Shown: positions 30,790-40,023 of the stretch, in pieces
How the letters are laid out: each line of letters starts with the position of its first letter
How positions within the stretch are numbered: the stretch's first letter is position 1
Source: Janthinobacterium lividum
GTDB lineage: Bacteria; Pseudomonadota; Gammaproteobacteria; Burkholderiales; Burkholderiaceae_D
Direction of reading: 5' to 3'
Length of the DNA stretch: 64,000 nucleotides
Assembly: GCF_023509035.1 (NCBI RefSeq)
Contig: NZ_CP075583.1
Span: forward strand, 2,790,001-2,854,000
Made by a program: the position numbers and the translations under genes
The notes under the pieces: model-generated
What the model was told of the DNA's origin: nothing
Databases searched by the model: none
Seen by the model: the letters and a program-made list of their open reading frames with translations, nothing else

Positions 30790-32209
30790 ACAATTTGACG
30801 TAGTTGTCATCGGTGCGGGCCCTGGCGGCTACATCGCCGCCATCCGCGCAGCACAGCTGGGCTTTTCCGTCGCCTGCGTCGACGAGTGGTCGAACGCCAA
30901 GGGCGGCGCCGCGCCTGGCGGTACCTGCACCAACGTTGGCTGCATCCCGTCGAAAGCATTGCTGCAATCGTCCGAGCATTTCGAACACGCGGGTCACAGC
31001 TTTGCCGAGCACGGTATCGACGTCGCCGGCCTGAAGCTGAACCTGGGCCAGATGCTCAAGCGCAAAGACACCGTCGTCAAGCAAAACAACGACGGCATCC
31101 TGTACCTGTTCAAAAAGAACAAGATCGCCTTCTTCCACGGCCGCGCCGCTTTCGCTGCCGCCGCCGCTGGCGCGTATGAGATCAGCGTGACGGGCGAAGC
31201 CAACGAAACCTTGGGCGCCAAGCACGTGGTCATCGCCACGGGTTCGAACGCACGCGAACTGCCGGGCGCACCATTCGACGAGAAACTGATCCTGTCGAAC
31301 ACGGGTGCTCTGGCCATCGATGCCGTACCAGCCAAGCTGGGCGTCATCGGTGCCGGCGTGATCGGCCTGGAAATGGGCAGCGTCTGGCGCCGCCTGGGTT
31401 CCGATGTCACCGTGCTGGAAGGCCTGCCGGTCTTCCTGGGCGCTGTCGACGAGCAGATCGCCAAGGAAGCGTCGAAGCTGTTCACCAAGCAAGGCTTGAA
31501 GATCAACCTCGGTTGCAAGATCGGTGCGATCACGCCAGGCAAGAAAGACGTCACCGTGGAATTCGTGGACGCCAAGGGCGAAGCGCAAAAAGCCGTGTTC
31601 GACAAACTGATCATCTCGATCGGCCGTACGCCGAACACGAATGGCCTGGGTGCCGATAAAGTAGGCCTGCAGCTGGACGAACGCGGCTTCATCGCCGTCG
31701 ACGGCGACTGCAAGACCAATTTGCCGAACGTGTGGGCGGTGGGCGACGTCGTGCGCGGCCCGATGCTGGCGCACAAGGCGGAAGAAGAAGGCGTTGCCGT
31801 GGCCGAGCGTATCGCTGGCCAGCACGGTCACACCAACTTCAACACGATTCCGTGGGTGATCTACACCTCGCCGGAAATCGCGTGGGTCGGCAAGACCGAG
31901 CAAACCCTGAAGGCCGAAGGCATCGCCTACAAGGCAGGCACCTTCCCGTTCATGGCCAATGGCCGTGCGCGCGCGCTGGGCGACACTTCGGGCATGGTGA
32001 AATTCCTGGCCGATGCGACGACCGATGAAATCCTCGGCGTGCACATCGTCGGCCCGATGGCGTCCGAACTGATTTCCGAAGCCGTCGTGGCGATGGAATT
32101 CAAGGCGTCGGCCGAAGACATCGCGCGCATCTGCCACGCTCACCCATCCCTGTCGGAAGCGACCAAGGAAGCGGCACTGGCTGTTGACAAGCGCACGTTG
32201 AACTTTTAA
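30779..32209 (+). CDS. lpdA: Dihydrolipoyl dehydrogenase (E3)
   Basis: A 476-residue flavoprotein that reoxidises dihydrolipoamide for the 2-oxoglutarate (and possibly pyruvate) dehydrogenase complex. The FAD loop VVIGAGPGGYIAA is at about 9-21, the redox disulfide is C50/C55 (GGTCTNVGCIPSKA), the NAD loop GVIGAGVIGLE is near 190, and the C-terminal HAHPSLSEATKEAAL carries the catalytic His-Glu pair. The start overlaps the PspC-like gene. Confidence 0.97.
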   Translation: MSTKQFDVVVIGAGPGGYIAAIRAAQLGFSVACVDEWSNAKGGAAPGGTCTNVGCIPSKALLQSSEHFEHAGHSFAEHGIDVAGLKLNLGQMLKRKDTVVKQNNDGILYLFKKNKIAFFHGRAAFAAAAAGAYEISVTGEANETLGAKHVVIATGSNARELPGAPFDEKLILSNTGALAIDAVPAKLGVIGAGVIGLEMGSVWRRLGSDVTVLEGLPVFLGAVDEQIAKEASKLFTKQGLKINLGCKIGAITPGKKDVTVEFVDAKGEAQKAVFDKLIISIGRTPNTNGLGADKVGLQLDERGFIAVDGDCKTNLPNVWAVGDVVRGPMLAHKAEEEGVAVAERIAGQHGHTNFNTIPWVIYTSPEIAWVGKTEQTLKAEGIAYKAGTFPFMANGRARALGDTSGMVKFLADATTDEILGVHIVGPMASELISEAVVAMEFKASAEDIARICHAHPSLSEATKEAALAVDKRTLNF

Positions 32210-32279
32210 TTGTAGTTAGTCCTACGGGGGCGCTCGCGGATTTTTTCCGCCGGCGCCCTTGTGCGTTAAAGCGAATCCC

Positions 32280-33377
32280 ATGAACGTAGAAGAGTTTTAC
32301 CAGCACGCGTTGCAGAAGCGTGATTTCAAGGCCGATGCCGCCCAACGGCGCGCGGTCGACCGCCTGCAGCTGTGCTATGACGAGTGGGTGGCCTACAAGG
32401 GCCAGCGCTCGAGCACCTTCAAGCGCCTGCTGAACCGTCCTGCCGTGCCGAAAGGCGTGTACATGTGGGGCGGGGTGGGGCGCGGTAAATCGTTCCTGAT
32501 GGACAGTTTTTACTCGGTCGTGCCCCTGGTGCGCAAGACGCGCCTGCACTTCCACGAATTCATGCGCGGCGTGCACCAGCAGCTCGATGAATTGAAAGGC
32601 GTGGCCGACCCGCTCGACGAGGTGGCCAAGCGCATCGCCAAGAAATATCGCCTCATCTGTTTCGATGAATTCCACGTCTCCGACATCGCCGACGCGATGA
32701 TCCTGTACAACTTGCTGTCGGCCCTGTTCGCCAATGGCGTGTCTTTCATCATGACCTCGAATTACGATCCGGACCTGCTGTATCCGGACGGCCTGCACCG
32801 CGACCGTATGTTGCCGACCATCGCGCTGCTCAAGGACAAGCTCGACGTGATGAACGTCGACGCCGGCGTCGATTACCGGGGCCGCGCGCTGGAACAGGTG
32901 GAAAGTTACTACACGCCGCTGGGCGCCGCCACCGACAAGGCCCTGCGCGATGCCTACACGCGCATCGCCGAGACGGCCGACGAAGACGCGCGCATCCGCA
33001 TCGAGAGCCGCGAAATCCACTGCCTGCGCCGCGCCGGCGGCATCATCTGGTTCGATTTCGCCACGCTGTGCGGCGGGCCCCGCTCGCAAAATGATTACCT
33101 GGAAATCGCCAGCCGCTTCCATACGGTGATATTGTCCGGCATACCGGCCATGTCGGCGGCGCAGTCGTCCGAAGCGCGCCGTTTTACCTGGCTGATCGAC
33201 GTGTTTTATGACCAGAAGGTCAAGCTGATCATGTCGGCCGAAGTGGCGCCTGATCAGTTGTACACGAACGGCATGCTGGCCAACGAGTTTCACCGTACCG
33301 TTTCGCGTATCATCGAGATGCAATCGCGCGAATACATGGAAAAAGAACAGCGCGGCGCGGCCGACGCGATCGTTTGA
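32280..33377 (+). CDS. zapE: AFG1-like cell-division ATPase ZapE
   Basis: A 365-residue AFG1/ZapE P-loop ATPase, known to associate with the Z ring. Walker A is GGVGRGKS (residues 64-71), Walker B LICFDEFHVSD, followed by sensor TSNYDPDLLYPDGLHRDR. The ATG at 32280 gives the conserved N-terminus; an upstream TTG would add seven residues. It lies 70 bases after lpdA without a clear terminator, so read-through from the operon is possible. Confidence 0.92.
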   Translation: MNVEEFYQHALQKRDFKADAAQRRAVDRLQLCYDEWVAYKGQRSSTFKRLLNRPAVPKGVYMWGGVGRGKSFLMDSFYSVVPLVRKTRLHFHEFMRGVHQQLDELKGVADPLDEVAKRIAKKYRLICFDEFHVSDIADAMILYNLLSALFANGVSFIMTSNYDPDLLYPDGLHRDRMLPTIALLKDKLDVMNVDAGVDYRGRALEQVESYYTPLGAATDKALRDAYTRIAETADEDARIRIESREIHCLRRAGGIIWFDFATLCGGPRSQNDYLEIASRFHTVILSGIPAMSAAQSSEARRFTWLIDVFYDQKVKLIMSAEVAPDQLYTNGMLANEFHRTVSRIIEMQSREYMEKEQRGAADAIV

Positions 33378-33393
33378 GGCAGGGATAAGGAAC

Positions 33394-34116
33394 ATGATGG
33401 TAAATACACTATACAAGCTGGGTGCGGCGCTGGGCCTGGTCCTGGCATTGTCCGCCTGCGCGCACCAGGGTGCCGCGGCATTGGATGAGGTCGGAGCACC
33501 GCAGGTGCCCGCCACCTTGTCGGTGGAAGAAGCGGACGCCAAGCTGAAACAGGTCGCCGCCGAGCGCGCGGCGGCTGAAAACGAGTTTGTCGTACGCGAA
33601 CTGGAGTGCTACGACAAGTTTTTCGTGAATAACTGCCTTGACGAGGCCAAGGAAAAGCGCCGTTTGATCCTCGTGCGACTGCGCGCCGTCGAAGCGGAAG
33701 CGAACCACTTCAAGCGCGCCGAGTCCGTGCGCCTGCGCGATATCGACCTGGCCCGGACGCAGGAAAGTGCGCGCCTGGACGCCGAGCAGCGTGCCGCGGC
33801 CTTGCCCAAGCCCGTGAAAGTGGTCACGCCCGAGCCGGCGCCGCCCAAGCCGGAAGGCAAGAGCCTTGCCGAGCGCGAGGCCGCGCAAGCGGCGAAGGTG
33901 GCGAAGCAGGCTGCCGCCGACGCTGCCGATGCCCCGCGCCGCGCCGCCCGTGAAGCAGCCTATGCACGCAGGCAGGCGGATGCCGTGGCGCGCCAGAAAC
34001 GGGTGGCGCAACGCCTGGCCGAGCGCCAGGCCGAAGCGCAGGCCAAGGCAGCCAAGGCGGCGGCCGCCGCTGCCAGCACGCCGGCCGCTGTTGTGCCTGT
34101 GCCGCCTGCCAAATAA
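33394..34116 (+). CDS. Lipoprotein with Ala/Arg-rich coiled coil
   Basis: A 240-residue predicted outer-membrane or periplasmic lipoprotein. The signal peptide ends in the lipobox LSAC (C22, counted from ATG 33394). The core (40-130) is helical and charged and holds a notable ECYDKFFVNNCLDEAKEKRR block with two cysteines nine residues apart. The C-terminal third is an Ala/Arg/Lys-rich coiled coil ending in Ala/Pro/Val repeats. It follows zapE by 16 bases and is probably co-transcribed. Function is unknown; the Cys block looks family-conserved, while the tail is low complexity. Confidence 0.72.
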   Translation: MMVNTLYKLGAALGLVLALSACAHQGAAALDEVGAPQVPATLSVEEADAKLKQVAAERAAAENEFVVRELECYDKFFVNNCLDEAKEKRRLILVRLRAVEAEANHFKRAESVRLRDIDLARTQESARLDAEQRAAALPKPVKVVTPEPAPPKPEGKSLAEREAAQAAKVAKQAAADAADAPRRAAREAAYARRQADAVARQKRVAQRLAERQAEAQAKAAKAAAAAASTPAAVVPVPPAK

Positions 34117-34254
34117 CACCGCCACGCAAGGGGCATGCCGGAAATGGCGTGCCCTAAGGCGCGCGGCAGGTTAAACTACGTCCAATGGCTGCCTGCGTAC
34201 GCTGCGCGCGCCGGTTTAACAACACTGTTACCAACACTGCCTGGAACGCAACAC

Positions 34255-34455
34255 ATGAGCGATGCACAGCAAATAGAGCGGCGCCTGATTGAACTCAACG
34301 TGGAACACCGCGACCTCGATGCCGTCATCGAGTTGCTGATACTCGATGGCCACCATGACGAGCTGCAACTGCGCCGCCTGAAAAAGCGCAAATTGCAATT
34401 GAAGGATCACATCACCTTGCTGAAAATGCAGTTGGTGCCCGACGTTCCCGCCTGA
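34255..34455 (+). CDS. YdcH/DUF465-family small protein
   Basis: A 66-residue helical-hairpin protein: IERRLIELNVEHRDLDAVIELL, a short turn, then LRRLKKRKLQLKDHITLLK. The pattern is that of DUF465 (YdcH). No enzymatic residues are visible; function is unknown. The start at 34255 (MSDAQQ) follows GGAAC; the open frame extends upstream without conservation. Confidence 0.82.
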   Translation: MSDAQQIERRLIELNVEHRDLDAVIELLILDGHHDELQLRRLKKRKLQLKDHITLLKMQLVPDVPA

Positions 34456-34498
34456 GGGGCGCCAGTAGCGTCCAGTCCAGCCTTCACCTAAGTATATT

Positions 34499-36553
34499 TT
34501 GACCGATCACAATTTATTGCCCGCAAGCCCAGATGGCCAGCCTGTCGATCTGCAAGCCAGTCTGCCAGCCGAACCCCAGGCGGCGCCTGGCAAGCACGAT
34601 GCCGACATCGAGCGCCTGTTTGGCGCCGGCGGCCCGCTCGGTCCGGCCGTGGGCAGCTACAAGCCGCGCCGTTCGCAAACGGAAATGGCGAAAGCCATCG
34701 CCAACGCCATTGACAGCCAGACGACCCTGATCGCCGAAGCGGGTACGGGCACCGGTAAAACCTTCGCCTACCTGGTGCCGGCCCTGATGTGGGGCGGCAA
34801 GACCATCGTGTCTACCGGCACGAAGAACTTGCAGGATCAATTGTTCCTGCGCGATATCCCCACCGTGCGCGCGGCGCTGCAGGCGCCCGTTTCCGTCGCC
34901 TTGCTCAAGGGCCGCTCGAACTACGTCTGTCATTACCACCTGGAACGCACCTTGCAGAACGGGCGCATGACGTCGCGCGACGACGTGGGTCACCTGCGCG
35001 AGATATCGCGCTTCATCAAGATGACCAGTTCCGGCGACAAGGCCGAGCTGGCCAAGGTGCCGGAAAACGCCATGATCTGGAACCTGGTGACGTCCACGCG
35101 CGATACCTGCATGGGCGCCGAGTGCCAGTATTACCAGGATTGTTTCGTCATGAAGGCCCGCAAGGAAGCCCAGCAGGCCGACGTGGTGGTGGTCAACCAT
35201 CACTTGTTCTTTGCCGACGTGGCCCTGAAGGACACGGGTGTGGCGGAATTGCTGCCTTCGGCCAACACCATCATCTTCGATGAGGCGCACCAGCTGCCCG
35301 ATACGGCCACTTTATTCTTTGGCAATACGGTGTCGACCTCGCAAATCCTGGAACTGTGCCGTGACGTGCTGGCCGAGGGCCTCGCGCATGCGCGCGGCAT
35401 CGACTGGGCCAAGACCGTCACGGTGGTGGAAAAGGCGGCGCGCGACCTGCGTTTGACTTTCCCGCAGGATATCGTGCGCCTGTCGCTGCCGCAGATCGCC
35501 CCGTCGAGCGACTTTTTCCCCGCACTCGACACCCTCAAAGATGAGCTCGACGGCATGGTGGCCGTGCTGGAAACCCAGGCGGAACGGGCGGAAACGCTGG
35601 AGCAGTGCCGCGTGCGCGGCGTCGAGCTGGCGCAGCAGCTGAGCGGCTGGAAGTTCGATCCCAAGGCCAAGGTGGCGGCCGGCGAAGAAGCCGTGTTCTG
35701 GGTGGAAGCGTTTTCCAGCTCGCTGCAGCTGCACAAGACGCCATTGTCGATCGCGCCGATTTTTAACAACCAGCGCGAAGGCACGCCGCGCAGCTGGATT
35801 TTCACGTCCGCCACCCTGGCCGTGAAAAACGACTTCAAGCATTTTTCCGAACAGATGGGCTTGACGGGTGAACCGTCGCATACCTGGCCGAGCCCGTTCG
35901 ACTATGGCCAGCAAGGCTTGCTGTTCGTGCCGCAAAACCTGCCGCAACCCAATTCGCTGGGCTACACGGATGCCGTCATCGACTGCGCCCTGCCCATCAT
36001 CGAGGCGGCGGGCGGGCGCACCTTCTTCCTGTGCACCACCTTGCGCGCCGTGAAGCGGGCCGCCGAACGCCTGGCCGACGAATTCAAGCAGCGGGGCCTG
36101 AACTTCCCCCTGTTCGTGCAGGGGGAAAAGGGTCGCACGGAATTGCTGGACCAGTTCCGCGCGGCCGGCAATGGCGTGCTGATCGGTAGTCAGAGTTTCT
36201 GGGAAGGCGTCGACGTGCGCGGCGATGCGCTGTCTCTCGTGATCATCGACAAGCTGCCGTTCGCGCCGCCGGACGACCCGGTGCTGGCGGCGCGTATCGA
36301 GGTGATGGAAAAGCAGGGCAAGAATGGTTTCATGCACCACTCGCTGCCGGAAGCCATCATCAACCTGAAGCAGGGCGCGGGCCGGCTGATCCGAGACGAG
36401 GGCGACCGGGGCGTGCTGATGATCTGCGATCCGCGCCTCATTTCCAAGCCCTACGGCAAGCGCATCTGGCAAAGCCTGCCACCGTTCAAGCGCACACGCG
36501 ATACTGCCGAAGTGGTGGAGTTCTTCCGCAACCTGCCCGCCAAGGGCGCTTAA
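34499..36553 (+). CDS. ATP-dependent DNA helicase, DinG/YoaA family
   Basis: A 684-residue superfamily 2 (XPD-like) 5'-3' helicase. Walker A is GTGTGKT (82-88); the iron-sulfur cysteines are C144, C204, C209 and C215; the DEAH box is IIFDEAHQLPD; motif VI is QGAGRLIRDEGDRG. The YoaA branch is favoured by length and cysteine spacing. The only plausible start is TTG 34499, with a weak leader, so the true N-terminus is uncertain. Its role is in replication-fork or damage repair. The TIR/ATPase module begins 270 bases downstream. Confidence 0.9.
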   Translation: MTDHNLLPASPDGQPVDLQASLPAEPQAAPGKHDADIERLFGAGGPLGPAVGSYKPRRSQTEMAKAIANAIDSQTTLIAEAGTGTGKTFAYLVPALMWGGKTIVSTGTKNLQDQLFLRDIPTVRAALQAPVSVALLKGRSNYVCHYHLERTLQNGRMTSRDDVGHLREISRFIKMTSSGDKAELAKVPENAMIWNLVTSTRDTCMGAECQYYQDCFVMKARKEAQQADVVVVNHHLFFADVALKDTGVAELLPSANTIIFDEAHQLPDTATLFFGNTVSTSQILELCRDVLAEGLAHARGIDWAKTVTVVEKAARDLRLTFPQDIVRLSLPQIAPSSDFFPALDTLKDELDGMVAVLETQAERAETLEQCRVRGVELAQQLSGWKFDPKAKVAAGEEAVFWVEAFSSSLQLHKTPLSIAPIFNNQREGTPRSWIFTSATLAVKNDFKHFSEQMGLTGEPSHTWPSPFDYGQQGLLFVPQNLPQPNSLGYTDAVIDCALPIIEAAGGRTFFLCTTLRAVKRAAERLADEFKQRGLNFPLFVQGEKGRTELLDQFRAAGNGVLIGSQSFWEGVDVRGDALSLVIIDKLPFAPPDDPVLAARIEVMEKQGKNGFMHHSLPEAIINLKQGAGRLIRDEGDRGVLMICDPRLISKPYGKRIWQSLPPFKRTRDTAEVVEFFRNLPAKGA

Positions 36554-36562
36554 GTCCTGCTT

Positions 36563-36590
36563 GCCGGCGCCATCGCGCGCCGGCTTATTT
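36563..36590 (+). terminator. Possible weak terminator after helicase gene
   Basis: GCCGGCG / CGCCGGC 7-base stem followed by TTATTT, 10 bases past the stop. Confidence 0.45.
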
Positions 36591-36823
36591 CCCTTTGTTA
36601 TCAAGCGAGTAGCGTTTTTTGCGCGGCGTCGGCTTGCGCGCCTGGCATGCTAGAAAGCGGCGTGATCGCGCCATTTTCTGGCATTGTGACGTATGCCCAG
36701 GACGCCAGACACATCTTTGCGCCAGCGCAAACTGAGCTGTTGCCGGGCGGTCTACAGTGGGCTCATGCCTTGCAGGATCAAGGCGCGGCGATGGCAGGGC
36801 CGCACGGGGAGCAGGGGGATGCC

Positions 36824-37429
36824 ATGGAGATCCGCTACGGCTGTTTCTTGAGTTACGCGCACGGCCAATACGCGTTCATGAACAAGTTCAAGAATGACCT
36901 CATCGAGGCGCTGGCTTGCTATCTGGAACCGCACCTGGACCGCGAGGAAGTCCTGTTCATCGACAGCGAGCAACTGGGCGGTGGCGACGATATCGACCTG
37001 CGCGTGGCGCGCGCCATGTGCCAGAGCGTCTGCATGATCGTGCTGTACACGCCAAAATATGAAGCGCACGGCTACACGCGGCGCGAATTTGCCGCCATGC
37101 AGCTGATCGAGCAGGAGCGGCGCGCCTGGTATGAACTGCCCAGCCACCTGATCATCCCCATCATCATGACGCGCCATCCGGACGGCTTGCCGCCGCAAAT
37201 CACGGAGTCGGGCCTGTACGTCGACTTCTCCGGTTACACCCTGGCCAGCGGCGACCTGAAATCGAATCCGCAATACCTGCCTGACATCGAACGCATCGTG
37301 CAGCGCATCGCCACGCATTACCACTTGCTCAAGCGGTCAACACCGCCCGGCCACGATTGCAGCCGTTTCGTGTTGCCTGCTATTCCACCGGAATGGCGCG
37401 CCATTCCGCCTCCCCACTTTCCACGTTAA
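36824..37429 (+). CDS. TIR-domain protein, putative effector/sensor of a two-gene module
   Basis: A 201-residue protein that is almost entirely one TIR domain. Strand A is YGCFLSYAHG (residues 5-14), the BB-loop region follows VLFIDSEQLGGGDDID, and SVCMIVLYTPKYEAHGYTRREFAAM corresponds to strand D/helix C; E88 in YTRREF aligns with the catalytic glutamate of NAD-cleaving TIRs. There is no signal peptide or membrane helix. The start at 36824 is chosen for the AGGGGG leader 5 bases upstream; the open frame extends 59 codons upstream without TIR features. The ATPase-TPR gene begins 19 bases later, so they form an operon. NADase activity is inferred, not shown. Confidence 0.82.
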   Translation: MEIRYGCFLSYAHGQYAFMNKFKNDLIEALACYLEPHLDREEVLFIDSEQLGGGDDIDLRVARAMCQSVCMIVLYTPKYEAHGYTRREFAAMQLIEQERRAWYELPSHLIIPIIMTRHPDGLPPQITESGLYVDFSGYTLASGDLKSNPQYLPDIERIVQRIATHYHLLKRSTPPGHDCSRFVLPAIPPEWRAIPPPHFPR

Positions 37430-37448
37430 TCACGTAAAAGGTCCTGTC

Positions 37449-39929
37449 ATGGAATGCCAACGCCTCTCCCTGCCGCCTTTGAACGCCCCTGGCGAAGTCG
37501 TCACCTTCTATTCCTACAAGGGCGGTACCGGCCGTACCATGGCCCTGTCGAACATCGCCGTGCTGCTGGCGCGGCGCGAAAACGCCAGCGTGCCCGTGCT
37601 GATGCTGGACTGGGACATGGAAGCGCCGGGCCTGCACCATTATTTCGAGCAGCACGAGGAGCGACCGGGCGTGCTCGAGTTCTTCGAGGCGTGCCGCCAG
37701 CAGCTTGAACGTATCAGCCTGGAAACGGCGGGCGGGCGCGCCGGCGGGCAGGCGAGCGGGCGCGAAGATGGGGGGCGCGAGGATGCGGCGCTGGCCCAGC
37801 GCGTGCTTGACGCCATCGACTGGCAGCAGTACGTGGTGCGCGTCGACCAGGGCAGCCCGCTGTACCTGATGCGCGCGGGGCGTTTCGACGCCAGCTACAG
37901 CGAGCGCCTGGCGCAGATGCGCTGGGATCAGCTGTTCGACAGCTGCCCGGCCCTGTTCCGCTGCTTCGCCGATACCCTGGCCCAGCATTTCCGCTATGTG
38001 CTGGTCGATTCGCGCACGGGGCGCACGGACAGCGCCGGCATCTGCGCCACCTTGCTGCCGAAAAAGCTGGTGGTGGTCTTCACGCCGAACCGGCAAAGTC
38101 TGGAAGGCGTCGATGCGCTCGTCACGCGGGCCATCGAGTACCGCCGCAGCCATGAAGACGAACAGCGTCCGCTGCTCGTGTACCCCTTGCCGTCGCGCAT
38201 AGAAATGGGCGATGGCGCGCAGCGCGCCGAGTGGCGCCGCGGCGATGCGCACAAGGGTATCGCCGGCTTCCAGCCCATGTTCGAGCGCCTGCTGCGCACT
38301 TCCTACGGTTTGTCGCAGATTGCCCTCGACAGCTATTTCGACGAAGTCCAGTTGCAGCAGACGAAAACCTTTGCCTATGGCGAACAATTGGCCGTGCGTA
38401 TTGACCAGGGCGGCGACCGCTTTTCCCTCACGCGCACCTTCGAAGCATTCTTGCACTGGCTGACGGGCGGCTACTTTCCATGGCAATCGAGCCGTGAAAT
38501 CGCCTTGCTGGGCGCCATCAGTGAAGCGCGCCAGGCCTTGCTGGCCGAACCTGGCCGCGCCGTGGCCCTGCCGCTGGCGCGCGACCTGGCCCGTCTGGGC
38601 GAGCTGTACCGCAAGGATGGACGTAGCGTGCAGGCGCTCGAGGCCTTCCGCCAGAGCGTCGAGATCCGCGTGCGTCTGCTGGGCGAGGAACATCCCGACA
38701 GCCTGGCGTGCAAGAGCAGCATGGCGCGCCTGCTGCGCCAGCTGGGCAAGCTCGATGAAGCCCGCTTCCTGGAAGAAGACGTGCTTGACGTGCGCGAGCG
38801 CGTGCTGGGCAGCGAACATCCCGACACCCTGGCCGCCCGGGCCTGTCTGGCGAAAACCCTGTTGCTGCAGGGGGAGCTGGCGGCGGCGCTGCTGTTGCAG
38901 GATGCGGTGCTGGCAAGCTACGCGCGCCAGCTGGGCGGCGAGCATCCGCTGACCCTGGAAGCGCTGGATGGCCGCGCCGCCACCTTGCTGCGCATGGGGC
39001 GGCTGGCGCAGGCGCAGCAAGTGCTGGCCACGGTAGTGGCGGCGCGCGAACGGCTGTTTGGCGCCGAGCATGGCGATACCTTGCGCAGCAAGCTGGCCCT
39101 GGCGCAGGCGCTGGGGCATGAAGGCGACCTGGAGGGCGCGCGGCGCATGTTCGTTGCCGTGCTGCAGGCGCAGGAGCGGCGCCTGGGCAACGACCATGCG
39201 GCCACCCTGGCCACGCGCGACTTGCTGGCCGATATCGTGGCCGGGCAGGGCGACTGGGCCGGCGCGCGCCAGTTGCATGAAGACCAGGTGGCGGCACGCG
39301 AGCGCACGCACGGGCTCGACCATCCGGAAACCCTGATGAGCCAGCGCAAGCTGGCCGAGGCGCTGCTGCGGCGCGGTGAACTCGATGCGGCGCGCAGCGT
39401 GCAGGAGCAGGTGCTGGAAGTGCATGCGCGCCTGCTGGGCGAAGACCACCTCGATACCTTGCACAGCAAGACGCAATTGGCCGGCACTTTGCAGCAACAG
39501 GGCGACAGCGAGGCGGCGCGCCTGCTGGAAGACGCTGTCCTCAGCGGCAGCGACCGGCTCTTGAACGCGTCCGTCACGGGGCATACGGACAGCGTGCTGG
39601 ACGGCGCGCGGCATTTGCAGGAAACCATCCTGGCCGGCCGCGCCTATGGCCACGAAGGGGCCGAACCGGACACCCTGGCCAGCATGATCTCGATGTTGCA
39701 AGGCATGGTAGAGCGCGAACAGTATCCGCAGGCGGGCGAACTGGCCGGCCATTTGAAGTCCTGCCTGCTGCGCCCGGGCGTACCCGGTAAGCTGCGCAGG
39801 CGCGGCATGGCGCAGCTGAAAAGAATGTACAAGTTGCAGGGCGACCTGAATGCCTTGCTGGCCTTGCAAGAGGATGAAGTGCAGGCGCTGGAAGGGGCGT
39901 TGTCGGAGGCGCGCATCGAGCAGCGCTGA
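37449..39929 (+). CDS. KGGTGRT-type P-loop ATPase fused to kinesin-light-chain-like TPR array
   Basis: 826 residues. The N-terminal SIMIBI/ParA-like ATPase (about 15-360) has a deviant Walker A TFYSYKGGTGRTMALSN (K24, R29, T30), the MLDWDMEAPGLHHYF strand (D54, D56) and the Walker B-like VLVDSRTGRTDSAGIC (D187-G191). A Gly/Arg/Glu-rich insert lies at about 93-115. The C-terminal half holds at least seven 42-residue TPR units carrying the LGxEHPDTL signature (from about 415 to 690), as in kinesin light chain and NLR-type sensors. Standing next to a TIR protein, it looks like the nucleotide-switch and sensing half of a split TIR-STAND-like immune or signalling system. Substrate and trigger are unknown. 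Confidence 0.85.
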   Translation: MECQRLSLPPLNAPGEVVTFYSYKGGTGRTMALSNIAVLLARRENASVPVLMLDWDMEAPGLHHYFEQHEERPGVLEFFEACRQQLERISLETAGGRAGGQASGREDGGREDAALAQRVLDAIDWQQYVVRVDQGSPLYLMRAGRFDASYSERLAQMRWDQLFDSCPALFRCFADTLAQHFRYVLVDSRTGRTDSAGICATLLPKKLVVVFTPNRQSLEGVDALVTRAIEYRRSHEDEQRPLLVYPLPSRIEMGDGAQRAEWRRGDAHKGIAGFQPMFERLLRTSYGLSQIALDSYFDEVQLQQTKTFAYGEQLAVRIDQGGDRFSLTRTFEAFLHWLTGGYFPWQSSREIALLGAISEARQALLAEPGRAVALPLARDLARLGELYRKDGRSVQALEAFRQSVEIRVRLLGEEHPDSLACKSSMARLLRQLGKLDEARFLEEDVLDVRERVLGSEHPDTLAARACLAKTLLLQGELAAALLLQDAVLASYARQLGGEHPLTLEALDGRAATLLRMGRLAQAQQVLATVVAARERLFGAEHGDTLRSKLALAQALGHEGDLEGARRMFVAVLQAQERRLGNDHAATLATRDLLADIVAGQGDWAGARQLHEDQVAARERTHGLDHPETLMSQRKLAEALLRRGELDAARSVQEQVLEVHARLLGEDHLDTLHSKTQLAGTLQQQGDSEAARLLEDAVLSGSDRLLNASVTGHTDSVLDGARHLQETILAGRAYGHEGAEPDTLASMISMLQGMVEREQYPQAGELAGHLKSCLLRPGVPGKLRRRGMAQLKRMYKLQGDLNALLALQEDEVQALEGALSEARIEQR

Positions 39930-40023
39930 CGCCGCGCGCCATGGCCGCGTGGCGGCACAAATAATGCTGACTATCGGCGTGCGGTACGCGCAGTGTTGGC
40001 ATTGCTTCAGGTAAAATCTCGTT

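Noticed and set aside
32225..32262. Terminator between lpdA and zapE
   Set aside because: GGGCGC/GCGCCC arms enclose a T-rich loop but no T-tail follows; the evidence is too weak to list.
40013..40018. TAAAAT as -10 box of surE
   Set aside because: It would start transcription at or inside the start codon, and there is no -35 at proper spacing.
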